Assembly: GCA_963837165.1 (NCBI GenBank) | Contig: CAWIMD010000002.1 | Coordinates: 124,001-188,000, forward strand | DNA from: JAENWD01 sp963837165 | GTDB taxonomy: Bacteria; Acidobacteriota; Vicinamibacteria; Vicinamibacterales; JAENWD01 | Reading direction: 5' to 3' | DNA: 64,000 nucleotides | In this document: positions 10,238-16,800 of the stretch, piece after piece | Numbering within the stretch: position 1 is the first letter of the stretch | Layout of the letters: each line of letters opens with the position of its first letter | Notes under the pieces: model-generated | Told to the model about the DNA's origin: nothing | Database searches by the model: none | The model's input: the letters and a program-made list of their open reading frames with translations, nothing else | Position numbers and translations under genes: made by a program

Positions 10238-10862
10238 TCAGGCCGTCCCGTACAACCGGTCCCCGAAGTCGCCGAGGCCCGGCAGGATGTACTTGTGCGC
10301 GTTGAGCTCGCGATCGATCGCCGGCGTGTAGATGTGCACGCCGGGATGCCGCGACTCGACGCGGGCGATGCCCTCCGGCGCGGCGACCAGGCAGGCGATG
10401 CGGACGGATCGGGCGCCCGCCGTGGCGAGCACGTCCAGCGCCGCCACGGCGCTCCCGCCGGTGGCGAGCATGGGATCCACCATCAGCACGACGCTGCCGG
10501 CCAGGCCGGCCGGCAGCTTCGCGTAGTACCTGGGACGCCACCGCGGTCGCCTCGTCGCGCTGCAGACCGAGGTAGCCCACGCGGGCCTCCGGGACGAGAT
10601 CCAGGACGGCATCCAGCATGCCGAGCCCCGCACGGAGCACGGGGACGATCACGACGTCGCCCTCCAGCCGCCGGCCGGGCGCGATCTCGAGTGGCGTCTC
10701 GACCTGCGCGGGCGCCGAGGGCAGATCGGCGAGCGCCTGGCACGCCACCACGGTGCTGATGCGCCGCGCCGCGCGGCGGAAGTCCGACGGGGGCGTGTGC
10801 TTGTCGCGAAGCGTGACGAGCGCATCCTGCGCGAGCGGGTGATCCACCACGTGCACTGGCAC
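10238..10862 (-). CDS. upp: Uracil phosphoribosyltransferase, frameshifted
   Basis: Converts uracil plus PRPP to UMP (pyrimidine salvage). The N-terminal half (VHVVDHPLAQDALVTLRDK to VGYLGLQRDEATAVASQ) and the C-terminal half (YYAKLPAGLAGSVVLMVDP, with PRPP loop MVDPMLATGGSA, to the stop) are both perfect family matches but lie in different frames. One extra base at 10525-10530 (AGTACC on the plus strand) separates them; removing it gives 207 residues, the normal size. Either a real inactivating mutation or, more likely, a sequence error. The GTG at 10862 is chosen from the N-terminal match and sits exactly where a transcript from the TATAGT box would begin. Confidence 0.9.
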
Positions 10863-10868
10863 ACCGGA

Positions 10869-10874
10869 ACTATA
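10869..10874 (-). promoter_or_regulatory. -10 box TATAGT of the upp operon, leaderless
   Basis: TATAGT ends six bases before the GTG start of upp, so the predicted first nucleotide is the start codon itself. No good -35 is visible. Confidence 0.55.
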
Positions 10875-10967
10875 CACGACGGGCGAGCGGTTGCGAGCAG
10901 GAGCGCCGGGGACGGGTCTGGACCGACACGGAACGGTTTGGCGGGCTGAGCGAGGCGGTCCGGCGGC

Positions 10968-10973
10968 TATCAT
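10968..10973 (+). promoter_or_regulatory. -10 box TATCAT of the amidohydrolase gene, leaderless
   Basis: TATCAT ends six bases before the ATG at 10980. The 117-bp divergent gap 10863-10979 therefore holds two back-to-back promoters; no further element is evident. Confidence 0.55.
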
Positions 10974-10979
10974 GTCCCG

Positions 10980-12371
10980 ATGCGCAGACTCGCCCTCACG
11001 GCCGCCATCATGTGTGCCGCGTCGGTCGGCCTCTGGGGCCGGGCGGCGCGGCCGGTGTCGCTGGTGCTCACCGGCGGCGCCGTAGTGACCATGGACGCCG
11101 ATCGGCGGCTCGTTGCTCCGGGGGCCGTGGCCATCGACGGCACCGACATCGTCGCCGTCGGCACGCCAGAAGCGATCGCGTCGGAGTATGCCGCGGCCGC
11201 CACGATCGACACGCGCGGCGATGTCGTCCTGCCGGGGCTGGTCAACACGCACGGGCACGCCCCGATGGTGCTGTACCGGGGCCTGGCCGACGACCTGGCG
11301 CTGATGGACTGGCTCCAGCACTACATCTTCCCGGCCGAGGCGAAGTCCGTGTCGCCCGAGATGGTGCGCATCGGCACGCGGCTCGCCTCGCTCGAGATGA
11401 TTCAGTCGGGCACGACGACGTTCACCGACATGTACTACTTCGAGGACGAGATCGCCCGCGCGGCGCGCGAGGCCGGGCTCCGCGGCGTGCTGGGCGAAAC
11501 GGTCATCCGGTTCCCGGTCCCGGACGCGAAGACGCCGGCCGATGCGCTCGCCCGCGCCGAGGCGTATCTCAAGGCCTTCAGCGGCGATCCGCTCATCACG
11601 CCGGCGGTGGCGCCGCACGCCCCGTATTCGCTCGACCAGGCGACCTTGATCGCGTGCCGCGATCTCGCGGTGAAGTACGGCGCGCCGCTGCTGATTCACC
11701 TGGCCGAGACCGAGGACGAGGTCCGCACCATCCGGGAGGAGCACCACCTGACGCCCGTGGGGTATCTGGAGTCCATCGGCTTCTGGGCTCCCCGAACGGT
11801 CGCGGCCCACGGCGTGTGGGTGACCGACGAGGACATCGCGGTGCTGGCGCGACGCCACGTGGGCATCGCCCACAACCCGGAGAGCAACATGAAGCTGGCC
11901 GACGGCACAGCGCCGGTCCCGAAGTATCTGAAGGCGGGCGTGGCGGTGGGGCTCGGCACGGACGGGGCCGCGAGCAACAACGACCTCGACATGTTCGAGG
12001 CGATGCGCCAGGCCGCGTTCCTGCACAAGCTGGAGACGCATGACCCGAGGGCCATCCCCGCGGCGACGGCTCTGGAAATGGCCACGCTCGGCGGCGCGCG
12101 CGTGCTCGGCCTCGAGGGCCGGATCGGCTCGCTCGAAGCCGGCAAGCGCGCCGACGTGATCGTCGTCGGCATGAACCGCGCGCGGCAGACGCCGCTCTAC
12201 AACGTCGTGTCACAACTCGTCTACACGACCCACGGCGACGACGTGAAGACGACGATCGTGAACGGCCGGCTCCTGATGCGGGATCGCCGGGTGCTGACGC
12301 TCGACGAGGCCGCCGTCCTGTCCGACGCCCGGCGGGTCGCGGACACACTGCGGCCGCTCATGAACAGGTGA
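10980..12371 (+). CDS. Amidohydrolase, MTA/SAH deaminase-like, with signal peptide
   Basis: A 463-residue member of the MtaD/TrzN amidohydrolase group, which deaminates 5'-methylthioadenosine, S-adenosylhomocysteine or related purines. Metal ligands are in NTHGHAPMV (HxH), LLIHLAETEDE (His), AAHGVWV (His) and GLGTDGAASNN (Asp). Unusually for a cytoplasmic salvage enzyme it starts with a plausible signal sequence (MRRLALTAAIMCAASVGLWG), so it may be exported and act on scavenged nucleosides. Flanking upp and hpt support a purine/pyrimidine salvage role; substrate specificity inside the family remains open. Confidence 0.82.
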   Translation: MRRLALTAAIMCAASVGLWGRAARPVSLVLTGGAVVTMDADRRLVAPGAVAIDGTDIVAVGTPEAIASEYAAAATIDTRGDVVLPGLVNTHGHAPMVLYRGLADDLALMDWLQHYIFPAEAKSVSPEMVRIGTRLASLEMIQSGTTTFTDMYYFEDEIARAAREAGLRGVLGETVIRFPVPDAKTPADALARAEAYLKAFSGDPLITPAVAPHAPYSLDQATLIACRDLAVKYGAPLLIHLAETEDEVRTIREEHHLTPVGYLESIGFWAPRTVAAHGVWVTDEDIAVLARRHVGIAHNPESNMKLADGTAPVPKYLKAGVAVGLGTDGAASNNDLDMFEAMRQAAFLHKLETHDPRAIPAATALEMATLGGARVLGLEGRIGSLEAGKRADVIVVGMNRARQTPLYNVVSQLVYTTHGDDVKTTIVNGRLLMRDRRVLTLDEAAVLSDARRVADTLRPLMNR

Positions 12372-12407
12372 GCGGGGTCACGGAGTCACGGGTTCTCGGT
12401 TCCCGGT
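12372..12407. repeat. Degenerate 8-bp repeat between convergent stops
   Basis: Between the amidohydrolase TGA and the hpt stop, units GTCACGGA, GTCACGG, GTTCTCGG and TTCCCGG follow one another. It is weaker than the other stop-proximal repeats but shares GTTCTCGG with the one at 9369. Confidence 0.5.
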
Positions 12408-12414
12408 GCGTCCG

Positions 12415-12933
12415 CTAATCGATCACGCCGATATATGGCAGGTTGCGGAAGTCGCCGGCGTGATCGAGGCCATAGCCGACGACGAACCGATCCTCGATCG
12501 TGAAGCCGACGTAGTCGACGTGGACCTCCGCCTTCCGCCGCGACGGCTTGCTCAGCAGGCAGGCCGTGCGCAGGGTGCGCGGTCCACGGGCGCGCAGGAT
12601 CTCCTGCAGATAGTGCAGCGTCAGGCCGGTGTCGACGATGTCCTCGACGATGATGACGTGGCGGCCGTCGAGCGCCACGTCGAGGTCCTTGAGCAGTCGC
12701 ACCTCGCCGGTGCTCGTGGTGCCGGCGGCGTAGCTGGAGGCGGCCAGGAAGTCCAGCGTGACGGGCAGATCAATCGCCCGCACGAGGTCGGCGAGGAACA
12801 TGAAGGCGCCCTTCAGCACACACACCAGATGCAGGCTGTCGGCGCCGGCGTGGTCGCGGACAATCTCGGCCGCCATCTCGCTGATGCGGTGCCTGATGGC
12901 GTCGGCGGTGAGCAGCACGGGCGGTGGCGTCAT
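12415..12933 (-). CDS. hpt: Hypoxanthine phosphoribosyltransferase
   Basis: Converts hypoxanthine or guanine with PRPP to IMP or GMP. At 172 residues it has normal length. Motifs: VCVLKGAFMFLADL (substrate loop), SSYAAGTTSTGEV (flexible loop), IIVEDIVDTGLTLHYL (PRPP-binding loop) and the C-terminal DYVGFTIEDRFVVGYGLD. I use the ATG at 12933, which matches the family start; an in-frame GTG at 12966 would add a non-conserved stretch lying in the promoter region shared with the divergent rpiB gene. Confidence 0.95.
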   Translation of the reverse strand: MTPPPVLLTADAIRHRISEMAAEIVRDHAGADSLHLVCVLKGAFMFLADLVRAIDLPVTLDFLAASSYAAGTTSTGEVRLLKDLDVALDGRHVIIVEDIVDTGLTLHYLQEILRARGPRTLRTACLLSKPSRRKAEVHVDYVGFTIEDRFVVGYGLDHAGDFRNLPYIGVID

Positions 12934-12997
12934 GCGTCTCCGGTGGATGGCCGTCGAGCCTACCACAGGCGCCCGCGGGGCCGGCGGCCGGGAACGG

Positions 12998-13003
12998 TAA
13001 GAT
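12998..13003 (+). promoter_or_regulatory. -10 box TAAGAT of rpiB-deoC
   Basis: TAAGAT preceded by GG, ten bases ahead of the rpiB ATG (13014), implying a leader of only a few nucleotides and no ribosome-binding site. Confidence 0.5.
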
Positions 13004-13013
13004 AGGGACGGCC

Positions 13014-13664
13014 ATGGCTCCCAGGCGGTTCGACATCATCACCGAGGCCGACGCGCGCCTCCTGGATCCCGGATCCACCGTGGTGCTGGCGCCCGGGGGA
13101 CACGTGACGCCGCTGGCGGCCGACACGCTGCGCGAACGCCGGGTCGTCGTGCAGCGCGCCGACGCGGCGGACATCACCTCCACGGCGCTGGCGCCCGCGT
13201 TTCCGGTACGCCGCGTGGCCGTCGGCGCCGACCACGCCGGCTTCGACCTGAAGGCCGTGCTCCTCCCGTTCCTGCGCGCCCGCGGGCTGACCGTCGACGA
13301 TCTGGGCGTGCACGAGAAGACGCCGGCCGACTATCCCGACACCGCATCGGCAGTTGCCCGGACAGTGGCGGCGGGCGAGGCCGATGCCGGGATCGCGATC
13401 GACGGCGCCGGCCTCGGCTCGGCCATTGCCGCGAACAAGGTGGCCGGCGTCCGCGCCGCGATGTGCCCGACCGAGACGCTCGCCCGCTATGCGCGCGAGC
13501 ACAACGGGGCGAACGTGCTGACGCTCGGCGCCGCGATCCTGTCGCCGGACGAGGCCCGCGCGATCGTGGCGCGGTTCCTCGAGACCGCCATGCGGGAGCC
13601 GCGCTACATCGACCGGTTGTCCAAGATCGCCGCTCTGGACCGGGAGCGGACACGCCGTGGCTGA
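13014..13664 (+). CDS. rpiB: RpiB/LacAB-family sugar-phosphate isomerase with N-terminal extension (BMC-type)
   Basis: A 216-residue protein. Residues ~65-205 are an RpiB isomerase (ADHAGFDLKAVLLPFL, AANKVAGVRAAM, REHNGANVLTLGA), the family that interconverts ribose-5-P and ribulose-5-P. The usual catalytic Cys-Gly-Thr-Gly segment reads IDGAGLGSAIAANK, so the catalytic Cys position is Asp; this variant is known to me from RpiB-like proteins of bacterial microcompartment loci. Residues 6-46 form an extra domain (FDIITEADAR, GGHVTPLAADTLRERRVVV) resembling the start of EutT-type microcompartment proteins. Overlaps deoC by eight bases. Confidence 0.82.
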   Translation: MAPRRFDIITEADARLLDPGSTVVLAPGGHVTPLAADTLRERRVVVQRADAADITSTALAPAFPVRRVAVGADHAGFDLKAVLLPFLRARGLTVDDLGVHEKTPADYPDTASAVARTVAAGEADAGIAIDGAGLGSAIAANKVAGVRAAMCPTETLARYAREHNGANVLTLGAAILSPDEARAIVARFLETAMREPRYIDRLSKIAALDRERTRRG

Positions 13665-14547
13665 CGCTGCCGACCTGAGACGGATCGTCCGCATTGTCGC
13701 CGACGAGCTCGCGGCGGCGCACGCGCCCTCTCCCGGCCGCGGCTGTGCCTGCCACGGCGTGCTCTACGACTGCTGTCCGGACCGCGTCCGGGGCGTGCTG
13801 GACGCCGGGGCCACCCGGCTGGGCCTGCACGCGAGCGGGCGGCCGCCCGGCGACGTGGCGGCGCTCATCGACCACACTCTGCTGAAGCCGGACGCCACGC
13901 GCACCGACATCGAGACGCTGTGCGAGGAGGCCGTTCGTTTCGGGTTCGCGACGGTGTGCGTGAACCCGTGCTGGGTGGGGCTGGCGGCCCGCCGTCTCGC
14001 CGGCAGAAGGTCCCGCGTGTGCTCCGTGGTCGGGTTCCCCCTGGGCGCGACGACGGCCGACGTCAAGCACTACGAGACGCGGCGGGCGATCTTCGACGGC
14101 GCGGCCGAGATCGACATGGTGATCAACATCGGCGCGCTGAGATCGGGCGACCTCCGGCTCGTCGAGCGCGACATCGAGGCCGTGACGGCGCCCTGCCGCG
14201 AGGCCGGGATCCTCAGCAAGGTCATCATCGAGGCCGCGTACCTGACCGACGACGAGAAGGTTGCCGCGAGCACGCTGGCCAGGGCCGCCGGGGCCGACTA
14301 CGTGAAGACGTCCACCGGCTTCGGCCCGGGAGGAGCCACGGTTGCCGACGTGGCATTGATGCGCCGCGTCGTGGGCGCGGAGATGGGCGTCAAGGCGGCC
14401 GGGGGTGTGAAAGATTTCCCGGCGCTGCAGGCGATGGTCGCGGCCGGCGCCACGCGGATTGGCGCCTCGGCGGGAGTGCGCATCGTCCAGCAGTCTGCCG
14501 GTGAGACCTCGTCGAGCGCCAGACCTGGCGCCTCGTCCGGCTACTGA
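13657..14547 (+). CDS. deoC: Deoxyribose-phosphate aldolase with N-terminal Cys-rich extension (BMC-type)
   Basis: A 296-residue class I aldolase cleaving 2-deoxyribose-5-phosphate to glyceraldehyde-3-phosphate and acetaldehyde. Core residues are intact: IDHTLLKPDAT, EIDMVINIGAL (Asp), DYVKTSTGF (Schiff-base Lys) and GVKAAGGVKDF (second Lys). The first ~65 residues are extra: an amphipathic helix (LRRIVRIVADELAAA, 7-21) of the kind that targets enzymes into microcompartments, then four cysteines (30, 32, 39, 40) in GCACHGVLYDCC. The pairing with the extended RpiB matches sugar-phosphate-utilising microcompartment loci, but no shell gene is in this window. Confidence 0.88.
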   Translation: MADAADLRRIVRIVADELAAAHAPSPGRGCACHGVLYDCCPDRVRGVLDAGATRLGLHASGRPPGDVAALIDHTLLKPDATRTDIETLCEEAVRFGFATVCVNPCWVGLAARRLAGRRSRVCSVVGFPLGATTADVKHYETRRAIFDGAAEIDMVINIGALRSGDLRLVERDIEAVTAPCREAGILSKVIIEAAYLTDDEKVAASTLARAAGADYVKTSTGFGPGGATVADVALMRRVVGAEMGVKAAGGVKDFPALQAMVAAGATRIGASAGVRIVQQSAGETSSSARPGASSGY

Positions 14548-14571
14548 CCGCAGCGGGTGACGTCCCCATGC

Positions 14572-14586
14572 CTACGCAGTGCGTAG
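14572..14586. promoter_or_regulatory. Perfect 15-bp palindrome, possible operator
   Basis: CTACGC-AGT-GCGTAG lies 25 bases after the deoC stop and about 90 bases before the next gene. A perfect 6-3-6 inverted repeat of this sort is typical of a dimeric repressor site. The remaining bases of this 129-bp gap show only a possible TAGCAT -10 box around 14618. Confidence 0.45.
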
Positions 14587-14676
14587 AAAGGGGGGGTCAC
14601 TGGCGCATCCACTCGGTGTAGCATGGACACTCCGGGATCTCGGGATTCACGTGCTGGACCCGGCAGGAGGAGCTGA

Positions 14677-14940
14677 GTGGCGAAGAGGATGGCACAGGAT
14701 GAGTTGCGGGCCCTTGCGCTCGTGGGCGCCCGGGCGCGCTACGCGGACCTGCGGTCGGAGCTGAACGCACTGCTGAGGACGTTTCCCGAGCTTGGCCGGT
14801 CCGGCGCCGCGGCGCCTGCCGTGCGCAGGCGGAAGAAGGCCGGCAGAAAGTCTCCGATGACCGCGGCGGAGCGGCGGCAGGTCTCCGAGCGGATGAAGAA
14901 GTACTGGGCGGAACGACGCGCCAGCAAGGGCAAGAAGTAG
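14677..14940 (+). CDS. Small basic protein, unknown
   Basis: An 87-residue protein started by GTG with a perfect AGGAGG at 14665-14670, six bases upstream, which makes a real gene likely. The N-terminal part is helical (DELRALALVGARARYADLRS). A lysine/arginine-rich linker (RRRKKAGRKS) leads to a tail, MTAAERRQVSERMKKYWAER, seen at the end of many small acidobacterial proteins and of DNA-binding proteins. A nucleic-acid-binding role is plausible but not shown. Confidence 0.65.
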   Translation: MAKRMAQDELRALALVGARARYADLRSELNALLRTFPELGRSGAAAPAVRRRKKAGRKSPMTAAERRQVSERMKKYWAERRASKGKK

Positions 14941-15014
14941 CTCGTCCTTCCGGCATTCCCGCCGGGCGGCCTCGCGGCCTCCGCTGCTGAGGCACTTTCG
15001 GAACACGACGTGCA

Positions 15015-15051
15015 TCCCCCGGCTGATGAGAACCAGTCATCAACCGGGGGA
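15015..15051 (+). promoter_or_regulatory. Near-perfect long hairpin upstream of the DUF4142 gene
   Basis: TCCCCCGG-c-TGATGA, a 7-base loop, then TCATCA-a-CCGGGGGA: 14 pairs with one mismatch. It has no T tract, so it is not a simple terminator, and it ends 43 bases before the ATG. It may be an operator or a 5'-leader structure. A GGAAC at 15000-15004, just upstream, could be part of an ECF-sigma promoter but the -10 is unconvincing. Confidence 0.55.
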
Positions 15052-15094
15052 CCGGTCCCGCGGCGGACCTGTCCCCGAGCGGGGGAGAACAACC

Positions 15095-15652
15095 ATGCAC
15101 AGGACACGAACGGCCCTCATTACCGGGACAGCTGCGCTCTTCGCGAGCGCACTGCTGTGTCTTCCGGCGGTCGCCGCCCCGGGCCAGGCCTCGAACGCGG
15201 CCACGACGCCGGAGGGGTTTGCGACCACGGCCGGCCACATCAACAAGGCCGAGGTACAGCTCGGGCAGCTCGCCCAGTCCAAGGCGTCCAATCCCGACGT
15301 GAAGGCGTTTGGCGAGACGATGGTGCAGGATCACACGCAGGCCGAGGCGAAGCTGAAGGAGGCGGCCGACAAGGCCGGCGTCACGCTGCCGGACACGCTG
15401 GATCGGAAGCACCAGGACCTGCTGGAGCAGCTGCAGCAGAAGTCCGGCGCCGCGTTCGACACCATGTACATCAACACGATGGTGCAGGGGCACGAGCAGG
15501 CGGTGCAGATGTTGAAGGAGGCGTCGGCGCAGCTCTCGAGCGAGCCGTTGAAGCAGTGGGCGTCGCAGTCGCTGCCGATCATCCAGGGCCACCTCGAGCG
15601 GGCCCGCGCGATCCAGCAGAAGCTCCAGTCGTCGGCCCCGTCCACGCACTAG
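15095..15652 (+). CDS. Secreted DUF4142 protein
   Basis: A 185-residue protein with a signal peptide (about 1-28, ending LPAVAA). The rest is the all-helical, ferritin-like DUF4142 domain (FATTAGHINKAEVQLGQLA, FGETMVQDHTQAEAKLKE, YINTMVQGHEQAVQML). Family members are exported and often stress-induced; no enzymatic activity is established and no full set of metal ligands is obvious. ATG 15095 has GGGGGAG upstream; the longer frame to 15026 is rejected because it would remove the signal peptide from the N-terminus. Convergent with the YihY gene (27-bp gap). Confidence 0.85.
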   Translation: MHRTRTALITGTAALFASALLCLPAVAAPGQASNAATTPEGFATTAGHINKAEVQLGQLAQSKASNPDVKAFGETMVQDHTQAEAKLKEAADKAGVTLPDTLDRKHQDLLEQLQQKSGAAFDTMYINTMVQGHEQAVQMLKEASAQLSSEPLKQWASQSLPIIQGHLERARAIQQKLQSSAPSTH

Positions 15653-15679
15653 CCGGCCGGTCCGGACGTCCTGCGCTCC

Positions 15680-16582
15680 CTAGGTCTGCGACGGCACCGG
15701 GGGGCGCAGGGCCGTCTTTTCGCCCGGGTTCTTGCCGTAGATCGAGGCGTGCTCGATCACCGCGTTCAGCTCGGCGCCCACCAGCAGGACGAACCCGGAG
15801 AAGTACAGCCAGAGCAGCAGGACGATGACACCGCCGATGGCGCCGTAGGTGGCCTGGTAATTCGCGAAGTGCTCGACGTACCACTTCAACCCGACCGACA
15901 TCAGCACCCAGAGCACCGTCGCGAAGACCGCGCCTGGCACGATCCAGAGCCATCGCTGGTCGACATCCGGCGCGATGTAGTACACCATCGAGACCGCGGC
16001 GGCGACGAGCAGGAACACGAGCGGCCACTGCAGGATCTTCCAGCCGAACGAGAACACGAACCCCAGGCCGAGCTCGGCGGCCAGCCGCTGCCCGAGCGCG
16101 GGTCCGACGACGAGGAGGATGAACGAGGTCAGCACGAAGGCGACGAGCGCGACCGCGAGGAGGATGGCCGTGACGCGCACGCGCCACCACTGCCGTCCTT
16201 CCGTGACGTGATACGCCTGGTTGAGCGTGTCCACGATGGCTGTCATCCCGGACGACATGCTCCAGAGCGTGGCGATGATCCCGAACGTGAGCAGCCCGCC
16301 GTGCTGGCTCGCCGCGATCTGGTCCAGCTGATTGCGGGTGAGGGTGGTGACCGCGCCGGGGGCGACGCGCCCGAGCGCCGTCATCACCTGGTCGATCAGG
16401 TTTTCGATGGGGACGTATCCGGCGAGCGCCACCAGGAAGAGCAGGGCCGGGAACAGCGCGAAGAAGTAGTAATAGGCGAGCTCGGCCGACCAGCCGAAAC
16501 AGTTGTCCTTGTAGATGGCCAGCGCGAGGCGCTTCAGGATTTTCCGCCAGCCGATGGTGACCTTGAAGCGCGACCAGAGCAT
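15680..16582 (-). CDS. YihY/BrkB-family inner membrane protein
   Basis: A 300-residue protein with six hydrophobic segments. Family signatures are AYYYFFALFPALLFLVALAG near the first helix, LWSMSSGMTAIVDTLNQAYHV in the middle and IGGVIVLLLWLYFSGFVLLV near the end. The family (once misnamed ribonuclease BN) has no firmly assigned function; a role in transport or envelope integrity is suspected. It lies upstream of the same-strand tRNA-Gly and has no obvious operon partner. Confidence 0.88.
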   Translation of the reverse strand: MLWSRFKVTIGWRKILKRLALAIYKDNCFGWSAELAYYYFFALFPALLFLVALAGYVPIENLIDQVMTALGRVAPGAVTTLTRNQLDQIAASQHGGLLTFGIIATLWSMSSGMTAIVDTLNQAYHVTEGRQWWRVRVTAILLAVALVAFVLTSFILLVVGPALGQRLAAELGLGFVFSFGWKILQWPLVFLLVAAAVSMVYYIAPDVDQRWLWIVPGAVFATVLWVLMSVGLKWYVEHFANYQATYGAIGGVIVLLLWLYFSGFVLLVGAELNAVIEHASIYGKNPGEKTALRPPVPSQT

Positions 16583-16640
16583 GCAGTCCCCGCAGTGGTG
16601 GGCCGCGGCGCCGGGCCGGGCGCGTGAGGCGCCGGAAGCC

Positions 16641-16714
16641 TGGAGCGGGCTACGGGAATCGAACCCGTCTAGCTGGCTTGGGAAGCCAGAGCATTACCAC
16701 TATGCTAAGCCCGC
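16641..16714 (-). tRNA. tRNA-Gly (anticodon CCC)
   Basis: Minus-strand 74-nt cloverleaf: acceptor GCGGGCT/AGCCCGC, D stem GCAT/ATGC, anticodon stem CTGGC/GCCAG with loop TTCCCAA (anticodon CCC, reads GGG), T arm ACGGG-TTCGATT-CCCGT, discriminator T and an encoded CCA. Confidence 0.96.
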
Positions 16715-16760
16715 CCTCGTCTGCGAGTATACCCTGCCTGCCGCTCGCCGCTCCCGCGCT

Positions 16761-16800
16761 TCAATCGTCAATCGTCAATCGTCAATCGTCAATGGTCAAT
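16761..16800. repeat. Heptad tandem repeat (ATTGACG) overlapping the manB stop
   Basis: Read on the manB strand, the TGA at 16798-16796 is itself part of an ATTGACC unit and is followed by four exact ATTGACG units and a partial one. The same heptad recurs after trpE (41574-41607). Confidence 0.85.

Noticed and set aside
10116..12041. A 641-codon minus-strand open frame
   Set aside because: Only its 3' third (upp N-terminus) matches a family; the remainder is antisense to the amidohydrolase gene and reflects high-GC shadow frames.
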